Below are positions 8,601-14,038 of a stretch of DNA of 14,038 nucleotides, piece by piece. The notes beneath the pieces were generated by a model. That model searched no databases and was not told the DNA's origin. It saw nothing but the letters and a program-made list of their open reading frames with translations. Position numbers and translations under genes: made by a program. The DNA comes from Planctomycetota bacterium (GTDB lineage: Bacteria; Planctomycetota; Planctomycetia; Planctomycetales; Planctomycetaceae), in NCBI GenBank assembly GCA_024278285.1, contig JAJRTM010000790.1, positions 1 to 14,038 on the forward strand, read 5' to 3'. How positions within the stretch are numbered: position 1 is the stretch's first letter; each line of letters starts with the position of its first letter.

Positions 8601-8999
8601 AAAATCGAATTTGTTCATACTCCTCGCCCTGATCCATCTGATGCTCAACTTTTTGAACTTCTTGATGAAGATAATGATGGTGAAATCAGAATTGCTGAAC
8701 TTGTTAAATTTGAAGCTGCTCCACAGAAAAAAAGAAGTGATAAAGTAGTTTATGAGCAAAAGTTGATGAATATTGAAGATAAAATTCGCCCAGCCGACAA
8801 AGACAGGAACGGGTTATTATCGCAGGTTGAATTTTCCGAAGCTCGCAAAAAAGTAAAACAACCTTCCTCTCAAAAAAGAACCGCCAGAGAAGTCGCCATC
8901 CAAAGTGTTTCAGGTGAATCAAATAGCAGGTTGATTGGATTGCTCTGTTGTACGCTTTTGTTAATGGTTGGGATGGTTTGGCTTTTGCTTCGCCGTTAA
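5667..8999 (+). CDS. Giant exported multi-EF-hand protein, membrane-anchored
   Basis: 1110 residues. The start is TTG at 5667, chosen because AAGGAGAG lies 6 nt upstream and a signal peptide follows (hydrophobic core about residues 18-33, LAA-Q cleavage near 38-40). From about residue 115 to 1055 there are 30 EF-hand loops of the form D-x-[DN]-x-[DN]-x-x-hydrophobic-[ST]-x-x-E. All 30 have Glu at position 12 and a hydrophobic residue at position 8; only about half have Gly at position 6. A P-x-x-G-[TG]-x-[WF]-E linker follows loops 5, 9, 15, 19, 23 and 27. A single C-terminal membrane helix (about 1089-1108) ends in Arg-Arg, so the protein is probably anchored in a membrane with the repeats outside. 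No catalytic domain is visible. It probably binds many calcium ions as a structural rod, adhesin or calcium buffer at the surface. The divergent hydrolase pair and the downstream pseudopilins also encode envelope proteins. Confidence 0.9.
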   Translation: MATIYSRYPLLSQVSFIRAGFTLLLICFLNSMGNLPLAAQDGTLSSEKAGDTTKSKSPVSLSEFLAKIPDNLRASKTKEFYLRDLDVDFQLSDSELKTPLSEVKNRFWSQFILADSDKDGFVSEKEYIAVGGEKHLKTSESEFSRFDRDQVGRFSYMEYVETPRVSTNTKSRFLRWDQNSDQYLQLAEYLKRFSSKYRDIERRRFYEFDFDGDLKVSLKEFSVLPEKRKPHWKSKFALRDVNNDGRLSHEEYYAPSVGTKWEKDAKAASIKYDCNADGFLSLKEFAWTPNGTTNPQEHFSLLDSDKNSQVSLTEYLLLCSGQKENISRSIFLRRDSDADSVLSLKEFSVPLQKLPRTLQSRFAELDRDGDGKVSKKEYVSPHIGGKWEKSATRESVSYDLDQDGFLSLQEFVFTPASQLSPKQRFEYLDSNRDKKLSPKEYLIAYSNSSRRKIADRILFFQRDTDNDLFLSLSEYLEQIASEKISNEDLFLALDENNDNFLALDEYLKRSSKEHRAPESRVFYSFDINGDLKLSQKEFSLPISKRKPHWKSVLASFDLNQDGRISKKEYVLPFRGTEWEEAVKKNAVQYDHNKDGIFSKSEFIFSPESHLSIEQRFDFLDSNDDSKVSLLEFLETKRGQEPKTLRSIFLRRDSNKDSSLDIKEYSIPLKDLPHTFRSRYADRDSDGDGKVSREEYFAPHIGGEWEKSAKQEAVDFDWNQDGFLSLEEFSFTPASQLSAKQRFDFLDSDGDKLLSPEEYLIAFEAGTPRKAANRVLFFRRDINSDNLLSLSEYLESSVPNTSDYRRMFEALDENGDHQLSLEEYYNPGVGTKWENNAKLEASRADLDSNGALTLLEFALTPRANLDRLKRFHLFDLDKSNELSLTEYLAMFHGNFRAREQVNFYRLDHDNNTKLSQTEFLSNRPISQLDFNASYQSVDINSDGRVSLKEYYTPHIGTKFEKSAREEAEYCDVNDDGYLSKIEFVHTPRPDPSDAQLFELLDEDNDGEIRIAELVKFEAAPQKKRSDKVVYEQKLMNIEDKIRPADKDRNGLLSQVEFSEARKKVKQPSSQKRTAREVAIQSVSGESNSRLIGLLCCTLLLMVGMVWLLLRR
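6195..7145 (+). repeat. Ten-EF-hand super-repeat, copy 1
   Basis: This covers loops 3-12, measured from the first Asp of loop 3 (residue 177) to just before the first Asp of loop 13. Sub-units are 63, 126 and 128 residues: two, four and four hands. Shared landmarks with copy 2 at the same offsets include EYLKR, KRKPHWKS, RSIFLRRDS and TPASQLS. Confidence 0.85.
7146..8096 (+). repeat. Ten-EF-hand super-repeat, copy 2
   Basis: This covers loops 13-22. Loop 5 to 15, loop 9 to 19 and loop 13 to 23 are all exactly 951 bp apart, with sub-units again of 63, 126 and 128 residues. The DNA is still recognisably similar to copy 1 but clearly diverged. After it, loops 23-26 (378 bp) and 27-30 repeat only the four-hand part. 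Confidence 0.85.
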
Positions 9000-9010
9000 A
9001 CGAGCAGAAA

Positions 9011-9041
9011 CTTGAGGCGACAATATTTCGCTGAGATCAAG
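9011..9041. repeat. Imperfect inverted repeat after the EF-hand gene
   Basis: CTTGA (9011-9015) pairs with TCAAG (9037-9041), and GCGA (9017-9020) pairs with TCGC (9028-9031), with unpaired bases between. It starts 12 bp after the EF-hand stop codon. No T-run follows on the plus strand, so it is not a typical terminator; it may stabilise the 3' end. The rest of the 153-bp gap shows nothing recognisable. Confidence 0.3.
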
Positions 9042-9152
9042 ATGATGGATTCAATTTTGAAATGCACCGATCATAAAATCAGGTTACGTTGTTCTTAAAT
9101 ACATGGTTCAGTATAAGAGAATCATATGCGATTAGCTCGGGGGTTATGATAC

Positions 9153-11108
9153 GTGCATTTTTTTTTGAAGCAAGAAAATAGATTACGGAATCTTAAGCAG
9201 AGTGAGAATTCTGGAGTTTCAGTTCCTGAAGCGATCATTACTCTCGGAGTCTTGGGGACTCTTCTCTGTTTGTTTTTTCCATACATACTACAATTACGCG
9301 AATCTTCTCGCCGAAACAGTTGTCAAAATAATCTTCGAAATCTAACTGTGGCTCTAAGGAATTATCACGATACATACCAGCAACTTCCTCCGGCTGCGAT
9401 TTGGAATACAAATGTCACAACTTCCATCGCCTTGCATAGTTCTAAACGTGTCGAACTTATTACGCAGCAAAATTGGATAATACTACTTCTGCCTCATTTA
9501 GGTGAGTCAACACTCTCGGATCAATTTGACCCTTCTCTCTCCATTGGAGATGACCATCATGCAAACGCCAGAATAACTCAGTTAAGTACAGTGATTTGCC
9601 CAAGTGACAATTTCAATCGTCTCGCTAATTATCATCAATACTTTCCTTCTAGTAATGAAGAGAGCTCTTTTCAGTTCGCACGTGGCAATTATGCCATCAA
9701 CGGAGGGACTCAGAATCATGAGCTTCTGGCTCCAACAACTGCTCACCCACGTGGAGACACGGCCCATTTACTCATGGATGAAGAAAAACGTTGCTATCAA
9801 CTATGGGGAAATGGAGTGGCGGGAATCAATAAGTCATTTTCCTTTGATGACTTTTCTAATGGGCAATCCACAATGGTAGCTCTGGAGGAAATTCGCGCTG
9901 GGATCCATCCACTCGATCCACGGGGAACCTGGGCATTAGGTCAAATTGGAGCCAGTATTACCTGGGCACATGGAATCAACGGAGACAATTTTGGTCCCAA
10001 TAATCAGTGGGCACGAGCTGATGATATCATTGGGTGTGGTACACTGCATGAAGTTTTAGGGGCAGAGAAATTAAAGCAGGAAGAAATGCCGTGTGTCCAT
10101 TACGTTGATTCAAACCAACAAGCGACTGCACGTAGCAAACACAAAGGTGGCGTTAACGTTTCTTTTTTGGATGGATCTGTTCGCTTCATTTCCAACAATA
10201 TTGATCCAGGACTCTGGCATGTGATGCACTCACGAGAAACGCCTCAAAATATCCTGAGTTCTGAATTTGAAGCTCGACTCAATTCAAATGATTTTATCCA
10301 TGAAGCAGAAGCTCGCCTCGTAACAATTTCAACTCAATCAAAACAAGCAACCGATCAAAAGTCAATTACAAATTCGATTGGAATGGAATTCGTCATTATT
10401 CCTGCTGGAGAATTCCAGATGGGAATCCCGGATATTGGCAATAATTCTAATCCACCTCCCGAAATTCCAGAACACCACGTTCAGATTGCAGAAGATTTTT
10501 ACCTTGGGGTTTATGAAGTAACAACGCAACAATTTGAAGCTCTTCATAACCAGAAAGGGGGCATTGATTCTGAAACATCAACTGTATCTGAAGAAGGCAA
10601 TAATCACCCAATAGTAAATATCACATGGAATCAAGCAGAGTCGTTCTGTGATTCACTTTCAGAAATTCCGGCGGAAAAAACCGCAGGCCGGCGGTATCGT
10701 CTCCCTACAGAAGCAGAATGGGAATATGCTTGCAGAGCCGGGAAAAGTGCCCCATATCGCTGGAAGAGCAAACGGCCCACTGATGATCAGTCAGGAGAAG
10801 CTGTTGGAATTACTCCTCCCTTGCCGTTAAAACCTGTCGGCTCTTACTCTCCCAATGAACTTGGGCTTTTCGACATGCGTGGCAACGCCTGGGAATGGAC
10901 TTCTGATTGGTTTGATCGAGATTACTACACTCGCTCTTCAACCAAAGACCCGCAAGGTCCAGCCAATGGTTATATTAAAGTGGTTCGGGGGGCTGACTGG
11001 CGATTCACTGGTGAATTATGCCGCATTGACTACCCGATGCTCCCGCCCTGGAAATCAAACCCAATGGTTGGTTTCCGGATCGTCTGTGAATTGGTAGAGC
11101 GTCCATAA
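9153..11108 (+). CDS. DUF1559 pseudopilin-like protein fused to an FGE/SUMF1-type domain
   Basis: 651 residues from the GTG at 9153, with GGGGG 9 nt upstream as a weak Shine-Dalgarno. Residues 21-26 (GVSVPE) form a prepilin-peptidase-like site with Val instead of Phe after Gly and Glu at +5, followed by the hydrophobic helix. A DUF1559 domain follows, ending with H-X9-DG (His330, Asp340-Gly341). From about residue 404 to 648 there is a formylglycine-generating-enzyme/sulfatase-modifying-factor fold: SIGMEFVIIPAGEFQMG, YRLPTEAEWEYACRAG, LFDMRGNAWEWTSDW and a C-terminal RGADW...GFRIV. In true aerobic FGEs two active-site cysteines follow RGGS; here one Cys (623) is in place and the other position is Phe. 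It is probably an exported, pilus-like membrane-tethered protein whose FGE-fold head binds or modifies something outside; FGE activity is doubtful. Confidence 0.85.
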   Translation: MHFFLKQENRLRNLKQSENSGVSVPEAIITLGVLGTLLCLFFPYILQLRESSRRNSCQNNLRNLTVALRNYHDTYQQLPPAAIWNTNVTTSIALHSSKRVELITQQNWIILLLPHLGESTLSDQFDPSLSIGDDHHANARITQLSTVICPSDNFNRLANYHQYFPSSNEESSFQFARGNYAINGGTQNHELLAPTTAHPRGDTAHLLMDEEKRCYQLWGNGVAGINKSFSFDDFSNGQSTMVALEEIRAGIHPLDPRGTWALGQIGASITWAHGINGDNFGPNNQWARADDIIGCGTLHEVLGAEKLKQEEMPCVHYVDSNQQATARSKHKGGVNVSFLDGSVRFISNNIDPGLWHVMHSRETPQNILSSEFEARLNSNDFIHEAEARLVTISTQSKQATDQKSITNSIGMEFVIIPAGEFQMGIPDIGNNSNPPPEIPEHHVQIAEDFYLGVYEVTTQQFEALHNQKGGIDSETSTVSEEGNNHPIVNITWNQAESFCDSLSEIPAEKTAGRRYRLPTEAEWEYACRAGKSAPYRWKSKRPTDDQSGEAVGITPPLPLKPVGSYSPNELGLFDMRGNAWEWTSDWFDRDYYTRSSTKDPQGPANGYIKVVRGADWRFTGELCRIDYPMLPPWKSNPMVGFRIVCELVERP

Positions 11109-11148
11109 TAGAGTCGAATGTATAAACTGAGTATGAAGTTTTCCCTAA

Positions 11149-11196
11149 AGCGAGTTTCTTACAGCCTTTTTCGAAATGAGAAATTGCTTTTCTTTT
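11149..11196 (+). terminator. Possible terminator after the DUF1559-FGE gene
   Basis: AGCGAGTTTCT (11149-11159) pairs with AGAAATTGCT (11179-11188) with one bulged G and one G-T pair, across a 19-nt loop. T-rich TTTTCTTTTC follows directly. It lies 40 bp after the stop codon at 11108 and would separate this gene from the next. The remaining gap to 11333 has no recognisable gene; an in-frame TTG at 11274 could extend the next gene but lacks a Shine-Dalgarno. Confidence 0.4.
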
Positions 11197-11333
11197 CAAT
11201 TTATGTCAAAATCAGACAGAACTGTTTTTTCGTCTAACTTTGTGTTGACCATCAGAGAAATCTGATTATAGCCTTGGCTACAGATGAAGGATGTAGTCGC
11301 CCCCTTGGTCGCTTTGGTTGCAGGCTGTTGGAA

Positions 11334-12137
11334 ATGAAACTTACGTATCAATATCGATTTGAAGATGAGGTATCGGAGCCGGTTGAGTTTCCAGTTCTTG
11401 TGGGGATGGTGCGTGATGGAAAGATAGTTGCTGGTGATCTTGTTAAGGCTGAGTGGGAACGTGAATGGCATCCGGCGATTGAGCTGGTTGGCTTGTTTTA
11501 TATGGCTGGTCGTAAAGACGCCTACAAGGAATGGGAAACCGAGCAGGCTGAAATTCAACGACTGGAAGCGGAGCAAGCTAGCAAAAAATATGAAAATTAT
11601 GATGAAGCTGATGGGACATCAATCTGCATCGATGACCTGAATGAAATGCTGGAAACAGCGGAGACTTTTTTAGATCTGGAAGATGCTGGTGCCGAGCATG
11701 GCGTCAAAGACTCTGATACTTTGGAAAAAGAATATCAGCAAGAACTCGCTTTTACCGCTCGACTAAAGAATCGAGTCAAAAATACAATCGCTGAAGCGAT
11801 GGGAATTGCCTCAAAACGTGATGCCGACAAATCACGCTTATCTTTCAGGCAAAGAGTTTCTTCCTCTTTGGGCGAAGACGCATTACACAAAACCTTTCGG
11901 TGGGGGACTACTCTTGCGGCAGCCAACCTTACCGTTTATGCCATCATCAGTTGGTCGAAAACAGAACTGCAACGATTTCCCGATCAACAAATATTGAAAC
12001 TGGGCGGTAACATTTTTCCATTTTGGGGTTGGTGTTCTTCCAACGAATACACACTATTACTCATCAATGCTACGCTTATTTGTGGCCTGCTCGCCTATTT
12101 TGGCGCTAAGACGCTGGAATCCTTTGCAGAAGATTAA
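11334..12137 (+). CDS. GYF_2-type domain protein with two C-terminal membrane helices
   Basis: 267 residues from the ATG at 11334. A 20-codon TTG-initiated extension from 11274 is possible, but its sequence is not domain-like, and the Shine-Dalgarno is weak for both. Residues about 1-55 resemble the GYF_2 (DUF4339) domain common in planctomycetes: VRDGKIVAGDLV followed by EWEREWHPAIELVGLF. An acidic, Glu/Ala/Lys-rich, coiled-coil-like region follows (about 58-165), then two membrane helices at about 190-207 and 238-259. GYF_2 domains are thought to mediate protein-protein contacts in the cytoplasm; there is no signal peptide, which fits a cytoplasmic N-terminus. It sits 55 bp upstream of a pseudopilin gene and is probably co-transcribed with it. 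An accessory role for the pseudopilins is only a guess. Confidence 0.7.
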   Translation: MKLTYQYRFEDEVSEPVEFPVLVGMVRDGKIVAGDLVKAEWEREWHPAIELVGLFYMAGRKDAYKEWETEQAEIQRLEAEQASKKYENYDEADGTSICIDDLNEMLETAETFLDLEDAGAEHGVKDSDTLEKEYQQELAFTARLKNRVKNTIAEAMGIASKRDADKSRLSFRQRVSSSLGEDALHKTFRWGTTLAAANLTVYAIISWSKTELQRFPDQQILKLGGNIFPFWGWCSSNEYTLLLINATLICGLLAYFGAKTLESFAED

Positions 12138-12192
12138 AACCATTTTCCAATGCAGGTCGATGTTCATTGTGTTGAAGGAAGGAGAGGACCAG

Positions 12193-12909
12193 ATGTTATT
12201 AAAACAGAACAGTAAAACAGCACGAGGTTTTACGCTTATAGAGCTTTTGGTTGCGATGGCTATCATTGGAGTATTGATTTCCTTGGGATTGGCTGCTGTA
12301 ACGCGAGCAAGGCAGACTGCTCGTAACACTCAGTGCAAGAACAAACTCCGTCAAATTGGCATTGCTCTTCAGGATCACCACACTCAATTCGGGAAACTGC
12401 CAAAGGACGGAACAAATGGCTGGGCGTATTCCGTTTTTATTTTACCAAAACTGGAGCAATCAGGCCTTTATAGTCAACTCTCCCCGTTATCGTCATCGCT
12501 TACCAACACATCTTCAGCAAGTGCCGGAACAACGGATACTATTCTTCCAATATTTCGTTGCCCTTATTTTAATAAAAACCCTCAACTTTCAAACAATTTT
12601 GGAAGGTCTAATTACATCGGAAATGGAGATATTTTCAACTATCAATTTGAACTAGCTGACGTTTACGATGGTGAAAGTAACACAATAATGGTAGGGGAAA
12701 CGGTAAGTGATCATGCTTGGGCTTTACCTGGTACAGGAAACTGTTCCTCGCCTCCCAACGGTGGAGGATCGTTTGGTAGCCAGCATATTGGTGGTGCAAA
12801 CTTCGTAATGTGTGATGGCTCCGTGAAGTTTATTTCAGAATCAGTAGACCAAGGATCATTTCAGGCACTTGGGACGACTGATGGCCGCGAAGTGATTGGT
12901 GAATTCTAA
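12193..12909 (+). CDS. DUF1559 pseudopilin-like protein (short form)
   Basis: 238 residues from the ATG at 12193; a purine-rich GGAGAGG lies about 7-10 nt upstream. The frame is open further upstream, but those codons overlap the previous gene and carry no domain. The prepilin leader RGFTLIE places the cleavage after Gly12, with Glu at +5, followed by a hydrophobic helix and the typical ARNTQCKNKLRQIGIALQDHH segment. H-X9-DG is present (His198, GGANFVMCDG). Family members are processed by prepilin peptidase and are thought to be surface or periplasmic pilus-like proteins of Planctomycetota. This one is shorter than the usual ~300-350 residues but complete at both ends. Confidence 0.9.
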   Translation: MLLKQNSKTARGFTLIELLVAMAIIGVLISLGLAAVTRARQTARNTQCKNKLRQIGIALQDHHTQFGKLPKDGTNGWAYSVFILPKLEQSGLYSQLSPLSSSLTNTSSASAGTTDTILPIFRCPYFNKNPQLSNNFGRSNYIGNGDIFNYQFELADVYDGESNTIMVGETVSDHAWALPGTGNCSSPPNGGGSFGSQHIGGANFVMCDGSVKFISESVDQGSFQALGTTDGREVIGEF

Positions 12910-12961
12910 TATTTCTTGAGCGAGTTACCTTGCTTAATGCGAAGTGAAAATTAGGCATGTA

Positions 12962-14038
12962 ATGCAAAATATAACTGGGAGTTATTCTCCAGGATTCCCT
13001 AATGTGGGCTTAATCTCAAGGCGGCCGGGGTTTACGATGATCGAATTGATTGTCGTTGCTGCTATCGTGGCCCTATTGATCTCTTTGGCGATCCCGGCAA
13101 TTACCAAAGCGCGTGTTGCTGCCCGGCGTATTCAATGCGTGAGTAATTTGAGAAATATTTCTTTTGCCATTATGCAGTTTGAACAAAACAATCGCCGCTT
13201 TCCGGCATCTGGCTATTACTTTGATCCGCCCACGGGACCAGGGGGCTCACATCATAGCTGGGCGGTTTCCATCCTCCCATTTATCGAACAAGAAAATCTT
13301 TATGAAAAATGGGATTTTAATAAGCCGATTACTGATGCCGTTAATGAACCACTAGCTCGATCTTACATCCCTATTTATATTTGTCCCATGGACCTGAGTC
13401 GCAGTAAAGAAAAAGAATCCGATCAAAGTTATGCCGTTAATGGGGGTTGGGGGTTTACTTTTCGTACTGGAAGTGGAGTGGGGGATTGCCCTATGAATTG
13501 GCATGGAAGTCGTCTTGATCTCAACGGAGATGGGCAAACGTGTTCGGGCAATCAATCATTGGATGATCTGGATCGAAAAATCTTCAAAAATACGGGGTTA
13601 TTTTTCCTTGAGAATTGGAAATATGGCGGCACGGAAAGGCATCACTCAATGGACAGCATAAAAGATGGAACTTCGCAAACATTCATGGTGAGTGAAAATG
13701 TGAGAACGGGTTATAACCCAGATACGGCTTCTTCCACATTTGCCTCTCCCAATCCTTACCTCAGTGCCTTTTATGTTGGAGATCCCTGTTTGAATGGAGA
13801 TTGTTCCAGCGGAAACATCGATTACGCTCGATGTAATGCTGGTAACAACCAAATCAATAGCGGTTTATGGGGGGCAGAAGGAAGAGTGCCAGTCCCAAAC
13901 TCTTTTCATGCAGGAGGTGTTAACATGGCGTATGCTGATGGTCATGTTTCATTTCTTTCTGAAGCAATTGATGGTGCTGTTTATGCTGCCTTGGCAAGCC
14001 CTCAAGGAATGCTACTTTCTGATACACCACTCGCACAG
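12962..14038 (+). CDS. DUF1559 pseudopilin-like protein, 3' end outside the window
   Basis: The frame is open from the ATG at 12962 to the last base (359 codons) with no stop, so it is truncated by the window edge. The ATG is the only reasonable start; a poor Shine-Dalgarno (TTAGG) precedes it, and an ATG 5 bp earlier stops at once. The prepilin leader is RPGFTMIE (Gly23, Glu28 at +5). The family core ARRIQCVSNLRNISFAI follows, and H-X9-DG is at His316 (HAGGVNMAYADG), close to the true end of the family. The middle contains a Cys-bounded insertion with DLNGDGQT (residues 186-193), a calcium-loop-like motif. It lies 52 bp after the preceding DUF1559 gene and is probably in one operon with it. 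Confidence 0.9.
   Translation, partial: MQNITGSYSPGFPNVGLISRRPGFTMIELIVVAAIVALLISLAIPAITKARVAARRIQCVSNLRNISFAIMQFEQNNRRFPASGYYFDPPTGPGGSHHSWAVSILPFIEQENLYEKWDFNKPITDAVNEPLARSYIPIYICPMDLSRSKEKESDQSYAVNGGWGFTFRTGSGVGDCPMNWHGSRLDLNGDGQTCSGNQSLDDLDRKIFKNTGLFFLENWKYGGTERHHSMDSIKDGTSQTFMVSENVRTGYNPDTASSTFASPNPYLSAFYVGDPCLNGDCSSGNIDYARCNAGNNQINSGLWGAEGRVPVPNSFHAGGVNMAYADGHVSFLSEAIDGAVYAALASPQGMLLSDTPLAQ

Noticed and set aside
5667..8999. EF-hand repeats as a CRISPR-like or satellite array
   Set aside because: The frame is continuously open for 1110 codons and the repeats are conserved at protein level with clear DNA divergence, so this is a coding repeat.

Overview
The window reads as the chromosome of a planctomycete, probably from the Gimesia/Rubinisphaera side of the group. 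This is inferred from family content only. There are three DUF1559 pseudopilin-like proteins (N-terminal GFTxIE-type prepilin leader, C-terminal H-X9-DG motif), one of them fused to a formylglycine-generating-enzyme (FGE/SUMF1)-type domain. There is also a GYF_2-type membrane protein, a planctomycete-style PMT/ArnT-like glycosyltransferase and a very long secreted EF-hand protein. No rRNA, tRNA or CRISPR array was seen, and no gene-free stretch exceeds about 300 bp.

Layout. (1) Positions 134-1559, minus strand: two cysteine-containing secreted proteins of unknown function. A small 10-Cys protein is transcribed first and a ~328-residue exported protein second, followed by a convincing hairpin/T-tract terminator. 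(2) Positions 1604-2520: an IS5-family (IS427-like) insertion sequence with 16-19 bp inverted ends and a TA target duplication. It lies 44 bp upstream of the small Cys-rich gene. Its transposase is split by a -1 shift at an A7 slippery run and also has an in-frame TGA just before the catalytic Glu, so this copy looks dead. (3) Positions 2631-5453, minus strand: a signal-peptide alpha/beta hydrolase with an unusual C-terminal membrane anchor, then a membrane glycosyltransferase 34 bp later, then a terminator hairpin. (4) Positions 5667-8999, plus strand: a 1110-residue exported protein with 30 EF-hand loops and a C-terminal membrane anchor, starting at TTG behind a strong Shine-Dalgarno. (5) Positions 9153-14038, plus strand: the DUF1559-FGE fusion, a GYF_2/two-TM protein, a short DUF1559 protein, and a third DUF1559 protein that runs off the window end.

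How the genes may work together. Almost everything here is exported or membrane-bound. The right half looks like a cell-surface module: pseudopilin-like proteins beside a calcium-binding, membrane-anchored rod. The third pseudopilin also carries a DxNxDG calcium-type loop. That association is inferred from proximity and not demonstrated. The most striking structure is in the EF-hand gene. Ten EF hands form a unit of exactly 951 bp (317 residues), present twice in tandem without net length change and followed by further four-hand modules.
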